A DNA stretch of 64,000 nt from Paenibacillus sanguinis 2301083 = DSM 16941 (lineage in GTDB: Bacteria > Bacillota > Bacilli > Paenibacillales > Paenibacillaceae), in the NCBI RefSeq assembly GCF_000374825.1, contig NZ_KB895377.1:310001-374000 (forward strand), read 5' to 3'. Below, in pieces: positions 41,629-49,541 of the stretch. The notes beneath the pieces were generated by a model. The model saw only the letters and a program-made list of their open reading frames with translations, was not told where the DNA came from and ran no database searches. The translations under genes were made by a program, and so were the position numbers. The stretch's first letter is position 1; each line of letters begins with the position of its first letter.

Positions 41629-42300
41629 ATGCGTATAGCTAATGAAACTATAATAGAGGCATTTAACTATCGTTATGCCTGCAAGAAGTTTGATACTAAC
41701 CGGGAGGTCTCGCCTGAGGATTTTGCCACGATATTAGAGGCGGGCAGATTGTCGCCAAGCTCGTTCGGGTTTGAACCTTGGAAATTTGTGGTTGTGGAGA
41801 AGCATGCAAAATTAAGAGACAAGCTGTCTCCGGTCGCATGGGGCGCGCACAGGAGCCTGGAAGGGGCGAGTCACCTGGTGATTCTGCTCGCCAGAACAAA
41901 AGCGGATATGATCTACAATTCCGATTATATTACCAAAATGATGACAGAGATTCATCATCTTCCTTCGGAAGCGGCGGAAGGGATGAGAAAGGCTTTTGAA
42001 AATTTTCAGATGGAGCAATTTGAACTGCTGGAAAGCGATCGGGCCATGTTCGACTGGGCCAGCAAGCAGACTTATATCGCACTGGGCAACATGCTGACAG
42101 CGGCCGCCTTATTGGGTATTGATTCATGTCCTATTGAAGGCTTTCATCGCCAAGGAGTTGAGGATGTCCTGAAACAGGAAGGAATTCTGGACACAGCGCA
42201 TTTTGGCGTGTCTGTCATGGCCGGGTTTGGCTATCGCGCGGAGGAGCCGCGCCCGAAAACCCGTCAAAAGCTGGACGACATCGTTCAATGGGTGAACTAA
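41629..42300 (+). CDS. nitroreductase-family NAD(P)H oxidoreductase
   Basis: A 223-residue flavin (FMN) reductase. RYACKKFD near residue 15 binds the FMN phosphate, SPSSFGFEPWKFVVV near 42 forms the FMN pocket, and the C-terminal GFGYRAEEPRPKTRQ segment completes it. It fits the NfnB/YdgI-like group that reduces quinones, nitro compounds or flavins. An ATG at 41623 lies one base after AAGGAAGG; the ATG at 41629 has a spacing of 7 and is chosen. It is likely induced under electrophile stress by the divergent HxlR regulator. Confidence 0.9.
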   Translation: MRIANETIIEAFNYRYACKKFDTNREVSPEDFATILEAGRLSPSSFGFEPWKFVVVEKHAKLRDKLSPVAWGAHRSLEGASHLVILLARTKADMIYNSDYITKMMTEIHHLPSEAAEGMRKAFENFQMEQFELLESDRAMFDWASKQTYIALGNMLTAAALLGIDSCPIEGFHRQGVEDVLKQEGILDTAHFGVSVMAGFGYRAEEPRPKTRQKLDDIVQWVN

Positions 42301-42323
42301 GCCATCCAACAGCATGTTATAAA

Positions 42324-42366
42324 CACAAACAGCCAGTCGCCCCTTCAGGCGACTGGCTGTTTGTAA
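42324..42366. terminator. strong bidirectional terminator
   Basis: CAAACAGCCAGTCGCC pairs perfectly with GGCGACTGGCTGTTTG over a 6-base loop. A-rich and T-rich flanks allow it to serve both convergent genes. Confidence 0.9.
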
Positions 42367-42381
42367 TATAACCGGGAATAC

Positions 42382-43752
42382 TCACCTTGTTATCCCGGCT
42401 CGTGCTTTATTTCTCGTGGTACAGTAAATCGTAAACTCAATTAGTAAGATGATGAGGACGGACAAGCCGAACAAGGGCATAAGCACTCCCATAATCAATA
42501 CGGTGAGCAATGCACCAACAGACCAGGGCTTATTGATGCGCTGCGGGAGATTGAGGTCTCCGGGTTTTACCCTTCTCATCCACGAAATGAATCCCATGGC
42601 AATAGTCGCCAGGAAGGCAAGGCATACCAGCAGATTCAAGATTTTATTGGCAACTCCGAATAAATGCCCTTCATGCAGAGGAATTCCCCATGTGAACCAC
42701 TTGCCGATTATCCCATAATCCGCAAAATCAATTTTGGCGATCAGTTCACCGGAGTATTGATCAAAGTAAGCGGTCGTCTCTTCATAGGGACTTACATCCA
42801 GACCCGTAACGCCTGTATTGCTGCCTTTGGACACGGTAAATACACCAAACTCACCTGCCGGGTAGACAATAGAGAAGGGGCGACTGATCTGCTCGGCTTG
42901 AGCTTGCTTGATTAGGGCTCCCAAGCTTTGCTGGTGGGCCAAATGGATAGCGGCCTCGCCCGTTGAGTGATGATCTGCATGTCCACCTTGGCTTGAGGCC
43001 GGCTGATCCATGCTTCGGGTAGCCCATGGAATTTCATTGACATCGGATTGAGGCGGATTATATCGCAGCTCCGTTCTGCCCAAGGCCGGATATTCTTGTC
43101 CCAGCTTGCTAATATGACTGCCCATGAAGACGGACCAGGGAATTCCAGTCAATATAATTATGATTAATGGCAGGGCAATAACTAATCCTAGCAAGGCGTG
43201 AAGCTTTTGAAATCGCAATGGCTTGCCCGCTTGAGCGGATTTAGCAGTAAGCAGCTTCTTCTTAAAGGTCATGTAGATACCCGAGACGATAAGAAAGACC
43301 GTCCAGCAGGCCGTCAGCTCGACCAGATAGCGGACCCAGGTCTGCTCCGTCAGCAGTGAACTATGGAAGTTCCGCATGAGATTGGAATAGGTATTTTTGG
43401 CATCTTGGCTAGCCACGATTTGATTATGATGGTCGAGGAAAATATACTGTGTGTCTCCTGCTGGATTACTGATTGTCACACGATGGTTGTACGGGTCCTC
43501 CATGATACTGATTTTGCCAATAGTATAGTCCGGGTATTGATGACTGATTTGCTGAATCGCCTCATCCATACTTTGCTTGGAGGCGATGCCGCTATCTCCG
43601 AAAAATTCATGCTCGTACATATTTTTCTCGATATCGGTGTAGAACAGGAAGCCAATACCGGAAAGGCTCAACGTAATGAGCAGCGGAGTAATCAGCCAGG
43701 CCGCATAGAAATGAAGCCGGCGCAGCGGGTTAAAGGTGTTTTGATGACCCAT
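42382..43752 (-). CDS. PepSY-domain membrane protein (PiuB-like)
   Basis: A 456-residue protein with TM spans at about residues 12-36, 140-165, 190-212, 375-398 and 425-447. PepSY domains occupy about 55-110 (DEAIQQISHQYPDYTIGKISIM) and 280-345. The layout RRLHFYAAWLITPLLITLSLSG...YTFKKK...KLHALLGL is that of the PiuB/YqjA-type proteins linked to iron and siderophore reduction. A His-rich stretch QGGHADHHSTGEAAIHLAHQQ at about 255-275 is unusual and might bind metal. AGGAGAGCCC stands before the ATG. The strong terminator at its end isolates it. Confidence 0.85.
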   Translation of the reverse strand: MGHQNTFNPLRRLHFYAAWLITPLLITLSLSGIGFLFYTDIEKNMYEHEFFGDSGIASKQSMDEAIQQISHQYPDYTIGKISIMEDPYNHRVTISNPAGDTQYIFLDHHNQIVASQDAKNTYSNLMRNFHSSLLTEQTWVRYLVELTACWTVFLIVSGIYMTFKKKLLTAKSAQAGKPLRFQKLHALLGLVIALPLIIIILTGIPWSVFMGSHISKLGQEYPALGRTELRYNPPQSDVNEIPWATRSMDQPASSQGGHADHHSTGEAAIHLAHQQSLGALIKQAQAEQISRPFSIVYPAGEFGVFTVSKGSNTGVTGLDVSPYEETTAYFDQYSGELIAKIDFADYGIIGKWFTWGIPLHEGHLFGVANKILNLLVCLAFLATIAMGFISWMRRVKPGDLNLPQRINKPWSVGALLTVLIMGVLMPLFGLSVLIILLIEFTIYCTTRNKARAGITR

Positions 43753-44063
43753 AGGGCTCTCCTCGTCAGTATATTTCCACGCCTGCGTGGATTGAATGAA
43801 ACTATGTTAATCTATTTGGATACGGAGGACATGACTCTAACGGGCTAATTTAATTATGATATTTTTAAATTTTAACGAAAAATAATCTGTGCATAGGGTA
43901 AGCCAGACGCCACCACATAAATCTGATTGGTTGCAATTCGCCGCAAGATGCTATATTATCGACATTATGAATCTATAATTGCGAATCAGGTAATGATTAA
44001 CCGTAGAGTGGCTAATTTCTACTTTAATTATGGATATTTTGGGTCCATGGAGGTTGTGTTGCG
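43753..44063. other. 311-bp divergent intergenic region
   Basis: It separates the PepSY gene and the flavoprotein gene. It is AT-rich and contains a short perfect hairpin CCACGC-CT-GCGTGG at 43777-43790, 25 bases upstream of the PepSY start. No gene is seen. Confidence 0.45.
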
Positions 44064-44993
44064 ATGGTAAATAAAGAGCTTTTGGATGTTATCATTATCG
44101 GCGGCGGTCCTGCGGGCTTGAGTGCTGCACTTGTATTGGGAAGGGCTCGCAAGCGTGTTTTGGTCATTGATGAAGGGAAACCGCGTAATGCCGTTACACA
44201 GGAGGCTCATGGATTCCTTACCAGAGACGGTATACGCCCAAGTGAGCTTCGGCGTCTGGCCCTGGAGGATTTGAAGTCATATTCGTCGGTTTCCTTGATC
44301 AAACATGTGGTCACTACCGTTACCGGGACCGATGGCTGCTTTCAGGTGTCCACAAGCGAGGGACAGACCTTTGAAGCCAAGAAGCTGTTGTTGGCTGCAG
44401 GGATGAAGGATCGGCCGCTGGATATTCCCGGTTTGGCGGAGGTATATGGCAAGAGCGCCTTCGTCTGCCCTTATTGCGATGGATGGGAGCTTCGGGATGA
44501 ACCACTGGTGATCATTAACTCTGGCTCCGAACTGATGCATTTCGCTCCATTGATCTCGGGCTGGTCGAACCGTCTGACCTTCTGTACTCATGGTCCTGAT
44601 GGCTTGACGGATGAGGAGCGGGAGGAAATTAACCGGCATCAGATTCCGCTACACACCTCTCCGATCCGGACTATTGAATCCAGGGACGGAATCGTTCAGC
44701 AGGTGCTGCTTGAAGACGGAACCGCAATTCCATGCAGAGGGATCTTTTTCAAGCCGGATTTAGTGCCTGGATCAGATTTGCCGGAGCAATTAGGCTGCGA
44801 AATGTCAGATACAGGAGTGGTCGCCGTGGACATGCTCGGAGCTACCAATGTGCCTGGCGTCTACAGTGCGGGTGATGCGGCCTCCAGAATGCATCAGGCG
44901 ATTGCAGCGGCTTCGATGGGCAGTCTGACAGCAGCGGCTATGAACTCCCAACTGAATCTGGAGGTTTGGCAGAGCAAGGGAACAACCAACTAA
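44064..44993 (+). CDS. thioredoxin-reductase-like FAD/NAD(P)H oxidoreductase
   Basis: A 309-residue flavoprotein. The N-terminal FAD motif IIGGGPAGLSAALVLGRA (about 12-29) and the second part LLLAAGMKDRPLDIPG are followed by a redox pair CPYC at about residues 136-139 in VCPYCDGWELRD. The C-terminal FAD motif VYSAGDAASRMHQAIAAASMG near 275 is present. Unlike TrxB, the NAD(P) glycine motif is changed to VIINSGSELMHFA, so the electron donor may differ; close relatives are annotated as TrxB-like or ferredoxin-dependent proteins. GAGGTTGTGTTGCG precedes the ATG. Confidence 0.85.
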   Translation: MVNKELLDVIIIGGGPAGLSAALVLGRARKRVLVIDEGKPRNAVTQEAHGFLTRDGIRPSELRRLALEDLKSYSSVSLIKHVVTTVTGTDGCFQVSTSEGQTFEAKKLLLAAGMKDRPLDIPGLAEVYGKSAFVCPYCDGWELRDEPLVIINSGSELMHFAPLISGWSNRLTFCTHGPDGLTDEEREEINRHQIPLHTSPIRTIESRDGIVQQVLLEDGTAIPCRGIFFKPDLVPGSDLPEQLGCEMSDTGVVAVDMLGATNVPGVYSAGDAASRMHQAIAAASMGSLTAAAMNSQLNLEVWQSKGTTN

Positions 44994-45016
44994 TGGGGTT
45001 CGCTTCATCATACTAG

Positions 45017-45340
45017 AATACAAATAACAGGGATGCCGCCGGGGGCATTATTTTCTCAATCGTGCGCAAGGACGGATTGCTGGTGCTGAACCAAGGGGAA
45101 GGAGAGCTGCTAAGCTCGATGAGTGCTGGGCAGGTATTCCTTCTGGTGTATCTGGCATCGACCTTAACCGCCTGTCTGGTTACGTTATGGACTATTAAAA
45201 ATGAAATGGGCTGGTCCGCAGCTGCATCCTTGGCAGGCAAGCAATTGTTGACCTGTCTCGGCTCGTCCGTCATCCTGCTTGGTATAATGAACTTAGGCAG
45301 AGGCTTGATGGCTTTTATTTGGCAGCTGACCGGGCTGTAG
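45017..45340 (+). pseudogene. C-terminal fragment of an iron transporter FeoB gene
   Basis: After an in-frame TAG at 45014 the frame reads NRDAAGGIIFSIVRKDGLLVLNQ and STLTACLVTLWTIKNEMGWSAA, then two hydrophobic spans to a TAG. This matches the end of FeoB (the LRRD-AAG segment and the last transmembrane helices with a conserved cysteine); the G domain and most of the membrane part are absent. There is no start codon with a ribosome binding site, although a GTG at 45062 is formally open. It is the leftover of a deleted ferrous iron transporter. The homology call is from memory of the family and needs a search. Confidence 0.6.
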
Positions 45341-45393
45341 TGGTATGCTATAGGGTATACAAGCCGATGAGAAACAACTAAGGAGATGTCCGC

Positions 45394-45849
45394 ATGGCAA
45401 ATATCGAATTGACGAATATGTGCATGATTTATGATCGCCACACGCATAAGGTTTTGGTTCAGGAGCGGGTAAAGTCGTGGGAGGGTCTGGCTTTTCCCGG
45501 AGGTCATCTGGAGGATGGCGAGAGCATTGTGGATTCTACCATTCGGGAGATTAAAGAAGAGACCGGACTCACGGTATCGGAGCTGGAGCTGTGCGGTATT
45601 ATTTATTGGTATAACGAAGAAACTCATGACAAATATTTCGTATTCAGCTATAGAACGCATGTCTTTACCGGTGACCTGTTAGAAGAGACTGAGGAAGGCA
45701 AGCTGTATTGGGTGAACCGGGACGAGTTAAGCGATTTGCCTTTGTCCAGGGGCCTGAAGGATCGCTTGCCCATGTTCCTGGACAAAAAATTTTCCGAAGG
45801 CTTTGGCATTGTTGGCCGTGATGGTCGCCGTGAAGTGAAATGGCAGTAA
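45394..45849 (+). CDS. NUDIX hydrolase (MutT-like)
   Basis: A 151-residue enzyme with a complete NUDIX box, GGHLEDGESIVDSTIREIKEETGL at about residues 35-58 (I cite it in two parts: GGHLEDGESIV and REIKEETGL), which cleaves nucleoside diphosphates linked to another moiety, commonly 8-oxo-dGTP. N-terminal strand MCMIYDRHTHKVLVQERV and the C-terminal ELSDLPLSRGLKDRLPMFL fit the bacillar MutT/YtkD-like group. AAGGAGATG lies 7 bases before the ATG. It is monocistronic. Confidence 0.9.
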   Translation: MANIELTNMCMIYDRHTHKVLVQERVKSWEGLAFPGGHLEDGESIVDSTIREIKEETGLTVSELELCGIIYWYNEETHDKYFVFSYRTHVFTGDLLEETEEGKLYWVNRDELSDLPLSRGLKDRLPMFLDKKFSEGFGIVGRDGRREVKWQ

Positions 45850-45870
45850 GAATGAATAGCTGGAATAAGC

Positions 45871-45911
45871 AACGCTGTCCTGGTTTATAGGGGCGGCGTT
45901 TTCTGTTTTTA
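45871..45911 (+). terminator. terminator of the NUDIX gene
   Basis: AACGCtGtCC pairs imperfectly with GGgC-GGCGTT and is followed by TTCTGTTTTT. Confidence 0.6.
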
Positions 45912-46039
45912 TACCTTGTGCATAGTAAAGCAGAAGGAATATCGCTTTCTTAAATCGTAATTTTTTTGAATAATACTATTAATTTTAAAAGATCATGCTA
46001 TAATCGTAAATATTACTAATAAAGAGGAGGGGGAGAACA

Positions 46040-46969
46040 ATTACGCGTTATCTGCTTCAGCGGCTGCTGCAGCTTGTTCCGGTGCTGCTGGGGATCTCTT
46101 GCATTGCCTTTGGCCTCATGCATTTGACTCCGGGTGATCCGGCGGAAATCATGCTCCGAGCAGATGGCATCAAGCCTACATATGAAGCTATCGAGGCAAC
46201 CAGACAAGCATTGGGTCTGGAGGGTCCCGTATACATGCAATATGTGAATTGGCTGCTGCGTGTACTTCAACTTGATCTCGGTGTTTCCTATAGCAGCGGA
46301 CGGCCTGTATTCATGGAACTGATGAGTAGATTCCCGGCTACGGCGGCGCTGACAGCGGGTGCACTGCTAGTGGCATTACTGGTTGCCCTGCCACTGGGCA
46401 TCGGCTCCGCTCTCTATCCGGGGAGCTTGCTAGATCGACTGGGGCGAGTGTGCACATTGCTTAGTGTATCTATGCCTGGTTATTGGCTTAGTTTGTTGCT
46501 CATTTACTATGGAGGCGTCAAGCTTAAGCTATTACCCGTGACAGGGATGGGTGAGCCTTCAAGTCTCGTTTTGCCTTCCATTGCCTTGGGGTTTGGCTTG
46601 TCCGGCATCTATATTCGGCTGATTCGCACCAGTCTGCTGGATATCCTCGGGAAGCTATATATCAAGGCGGCCCGCGCCAAGGGTCTGGCCGGTTGGGCTA
46701 TTTTGGCCAAGCATGCATTCCGCAACGCCTGGTTGCCCAGCATGACCTTGCTTGGCATTCATGTGTCCGCTTTGCTAGGTGGCTCGGTCGTCGTGGAGAC
46801 TATTTTCTCCTGGCCAGGCATCGGTAAATATGCAGTTGATGCTATTTTTGCGAAAGATTATCTGGTCATTCAAGGTTACGTATTACTGATGGCGCTTGTC
46901 GTTGTTCTGGTCAATTTGGCGGTGGATCTGCTGCATATGCTGCTGGACCCCAGAATCAGGCTGCGCTGA
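46040..46969 (+). CDS. metal/peptide-type ABC permease 1 with an apparent ATT start
   Basis: A 309-residue NikB/DppB-type permease. The homologous N-terminus TRYLLQRLLQLVPVLLGISCIAFGLMH begins right after an ATT at 46040, which lies 9 bases after GGAGG; no ATG, GTG or TTG is available until the GTG at 46082, which would remove the first half of TM1. An ATT start is therefore the simplest reading. Later motifs are GLGFGLSGIYIRLIRTSLL, YIKAARAKGLAGWAILAKHAFRNA and VVETIFSWPGIGKYAVDAI. It heads a second nik/opp-type operon (46040-51963), parallel to nikABCDE, with 40-60% similar gene order but separate paralogues. Confidence 0.85.
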   Translation: MTRYLLQRLLQLVPVLLGISCIAFGLMHLTPGDPAEIMLRADGIKPTYEAIEATRQALGLEGPVYMQYVNWLLRVLQLDLGVSYSSGRPVFMELMSRFPATAALTAGALLVALLVALPLGIGSALYPGSLLDRLGRVCTLLSVSMPGYWLSLLLIYYGGVKLKLLPVTGMGEPSSLVLPSIALGFGLSGIYIRLIRTSLLDILGKLYIKAARAKGLAGWAILAKHAFRNAWLPSMTLLGIHVSALLGGSVVVETIFSWPGIGKYAVDAIFAKDYLVIQGYVLLMALVVVLVNLAVDLLHMLLDPRIRLR

Positions 46970-46993
46970 GCGCTTGTAAAGGAGCAGTATGTT

Positions 46994-47842
46994 TTGATGT
47001 TTCAGACACGATTACTACGAACGGGAGCGGCCCGGGTCGGGGCAGCTATTGTCCTGCTATTTCTGCTTGTGGGCCTATTGGCACCCTGGATTGCCCCCTC
47101 TGACCCGCTCCAGATCCATATGGAGCATAAATTAAGCCTGCCTTCCCTGGAGTATCCTCTGGGAACGGACCATTTAGGACGATGCGTGCTCTCCCGCTTG
47201 ATCTATGGCACCAGAACCTCGCTCTTTTATTCGCTGGCCGCGCTTGCCGGGGTATTCTCCATCAGCGTACCCATCGGCCTGTTAGCCGGCTATGCCGGGG
47301 GTAAAATCGATCATCTGATCATGCGTATTATTGATATTTTGCTGGCCTTCCCCAGCCTCATTTTGTCATTGGCTATCACGGCGGTGCTGGGACCGAGTAT
47401 AAAGAATCTGTTGATTGCTTTTGTGGCGGTATGGTGGACAGGATACGCCCGTGTCATTCGCGGGATGGTGCTGCAGATCAAGGAAAGTGATTTCATTATG
47501 GCAGCGAGAGCTGCAGGGACGTCCCATTTTAAGATCGTTGTGCGACATATTTTGCTTAATACGTCCCGTCCCATCCTGGTTCTGACTTCGCTGGAGATCG
47601 GAACGATCTTGCTCTCCCTTGCGGGCTTATCCTTCCTGGGCCTTGGCGCTCAGCCACCTACACCGGAGTGGGGGGTTATGCTGAATGACAGCCGTCCTTA
47701 TATTCAAACGGCGCCACGCCTGATGCTGTTCCCCGGACTGACGATTATGCTCGCAGTTTTGGGATTTAACCTGCTGGGCGAGGGGCTTAAACCGGCGGAT
47801 CAGGGGTTGCCTGAGCCTCGGAAAGAGGGGGTATCTCCATGA
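46994..47842 (+). CDS. metal/peptide-type ABC permease 2
   Basis: A 282-residue NikC/DppC-type permease. The N-terminus is followed by LAPWIAPSDPLQIHMEHKLS and the signature EYPLGTDHLGRCVLSRLIYGTRTS. The coupling loop is MAARAAGTSHFKIVVRHIL and the end SFLGLGAQPPTPEWGVMLND. The TTG at 46994 has GGAG at 9 bases; the ATG at 46997 directly follows it and may be used instead. It starts 24 bases after permease 1 and overlaps the next ATPase gene by 4 bases (ATGA). Confidence 0.88.
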   Translation: MMFQTRLLRTGAARVGAAIVLLFLLVGLLAPWIAPSDPLQIHMEHKLSLPSLEYPLGTDHLGRCVLSRLIYGTRTSLFYSLAALAGVFSISVPIGLLAGYAGGKIDHLIMRIIDILLAFPSLILSLAITAVLGPSIKNLLIAFVAVWWTGYARVIRGMVLQIKESDFIMAARAAGTSHFKIVVRHILLNTSRPILVLTSLEIGTILLSLAGLSFLGLGAQPPTPEWGVMLNDSRPYIQTAPRLMLFPGLTIMLAVLGFNLLGEGLKPADQGLPEPRKEGVSP

Positions 47843-48627
47843 TGGATGCAAAACCGTCGGCTTTGCGAATCGAGCATTTACGGGTTAGCTTTCGCACCGG
47901 GAAAAGGTCACAGATGGCGGTGGAGGATGTGAGTCTGGAGGTCAAGCCCGGGCAGATTGTTGCACTGGTCGGCGAGAGCGGGAGCGGCAAAAGTGTAACA
48001 GCAATGGCAGCTATGGGCCTGATTGATCCTCCTGGGCAGATTGAAGACGGCGATATTTGGCTTGGAGACCGCAATCTTAGCACCTATTCGGAGCGCCAGC
48101 TTCAGCAAATACGCGGCCGAGAAATTGCTATCATTTTCCAGGACCCGGTCAATGCGCTGAACCCTGTCATTAATATAGGAAAGCAGTTGATGGAGAGCGT
48201 GAGGCAGCATCGGCGGGTATCAGCTCAGGAAGCCAAACGGTTGGCTTTAAGCCAGATGCAGCAGGTAGGCCTCGCTCGGCCGCAAGCATTGTTCCATCAA
48301 TATCCTTTCCAGATCAGTGGAGGGATGTGTCAACGGGTTATGATTGCGATGGCCTTGCTCGCCGGCGCAAATTTGCTAATTGCGGATGAGCCAACAACTG
48401 CCCTTGATGTGACTATTCAGGCACAAATCCTCAAGGAACTGGATCGGGTCAGGCGTCAGCAAGGAATGAGCATGTTACTGATTACCCATGACCTTGGCGT
48501 TGTCGCTGAATTGGCCGACTATGTGTACGTCATGCGTGAAGGAAGGATTGTGGAACAAGGTGATGTGTACGAAATATTCGCAGCTCCCAGGCATGCTTAT
48601 ACAAAATATTTACTGGAATGCCGCTAG
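47839..48627 (+). CDS. ABC transporter ATP-binding protein (NikD-like)
   Basis: A 262-residue ATPase with Walker A GESGSGKS (about 49-56), Q-loop FQDPVNALNPVINIG, signature ISGGMCQR (Ile replaces the usual Leu of LSGG), Walker B LLIADEPTTALD and H-loop THDLGVV. The change LSGG to ISGG is a mild variant seen in some working importers. It overlaps permease 2 by 4 bases and probably forms a heterodimer with the next ATPase. Confidence 0.9.
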   Translation: MMDAKPSALRIEHLRVSFRTGKRSQMAVEDVSLEVKPGQIVALVGESGSGKSVTAMAAMGLIDPPGQIEDGDIWLGDRNLSTYSERQLQQIRGREIAIIFQDPVNALNPVINIGKQLMESVRQHRRVSAQEAKRLALSQMQQVGLARPQALFHQYPFQISGGMCQRVMIAMALLAGANLLIADEPTTALDVTIQAQILKELDRVRRQQGMSMLLITHDLGVVAELADYVYVMREGRIVEQGDVYEIFAAPRHAYTKYLLECR

Positions 48628-48699
48628 CCGGGATACTGAACCTTTCTGCACAGGCTACACATGATTGACAAGAGGGGATTAAGGGAGAAAGCGAAAGGT

Positions 48700-49509
48700 A
48701 TGGAACTGTTAAGAGTCAATAAATTAAGCAAAGTGTATCACACGGAACGAGGCTGGCTGGCGGCCAAGGTTCTTCCTGTACAGGCAGTGAATCGGATCAA
48801 TTTATCTCTGTCACCCGGGGAGAATCTGGGGCTGGTGGGAGAGAGCGGCTGTGGCAAGAGTACCTTGGCCAGGCTGTTGATGGGACTGGAGAAGCCAACT
48901 TCCGGTCAAGTATGGTATCGAAACGTAGAGTTTACCGATTGGAATCAGCGGAAGATGCAAGAGATTCGAAGCAAAATGCAGATGATCTTTCAGAATAGTC
49001 TGGCTTCATTTAATCCATTGTTCACGATTGAGCAGGTCGTTGATGAGCCGCTGCGCAACTACGGCTGGAACAACCCCAAGGCGCGCCAATCCAGAGTGAT
49101 TGAGACTCTGGAACGGGTTGGCTTAGGTTCGGGTTATCTCGGCAGGCTGCCCCATGAGCTTAGCGGAGGGCAATTGCAGCGAGTGGGCATCGCCAGGGCT
49201 ATAGTCTTGCAGCCCGAGCTGGTCATATGTGACGAACCCTTCTCCAGTCTGGACATGACCCTGCGCAAGCAGATGATTGATTTGCTTCAGGAACTGAAGC
49301 GAGAGTTAGGGCTAGCCTATATTTTTATCACTCATGATCTATCTATTGTACATCGCTTATGCGACCGCGTGGCAGTGATGTACCAAGGCGAAATTATAGA
49401 AGAGCAATCGGGAACGGATTTGCTGCGGCAGGTTCAGCATCCCTATACACGTACCTTGGTGGCATCGGTGCCTATTCAGGATCCAAGACAGAGAAGTTTA
49501 AACCCATAA
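48700..49509 (+). CDS. ABC transporter ATP-binding protein (NikE-like)
   Basis: A 269-residue ATPase starting MELLRVNKLSKVYHTERG. Walker A GESGCGKST, Q-loop FQNSLASFNPLF, signature LSGGQLQR, Walker B LVICDEPFSSLD and H-loop THDLSIV are complete. The frame is open from an ATG at 48661 with no ribosome binding site; the ATG at 48700 has GGGAG about 12 bases upstream and starts at the family's usual N-terminus, so it is preferred with modest certainty. A 72-base gap with no terminator separates it from the preceding ATPase. Confidence 0.85.
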   Translation: MELLRVNKLSKVYHTERGWLAAKVLPVQAVNRINLSLSPGENLGLVGESGCGKSTLARLLMGLEKPTSGQVWYRNVEFTDWNQRKMQEIRSKMQMIFQNSLASFNPLFTIEQVVDEPLRNYGWNNPKARQSRVIETLERVGLGSGYLGRLPHELSGGQLQRVGIARAIVLQPELVICDEPFSSLDMTLRKQMIDLLQELKRELGLAYIFITHDLSIVHRLCDRVAVMYQGEIIEEQSGTDLLRQVQHPYTRTLVASVPIQDPRQRSLNP

Positions 49510-49541
49510 TGAAGCAGACAACAGAAGGAGAGTTACTATCT

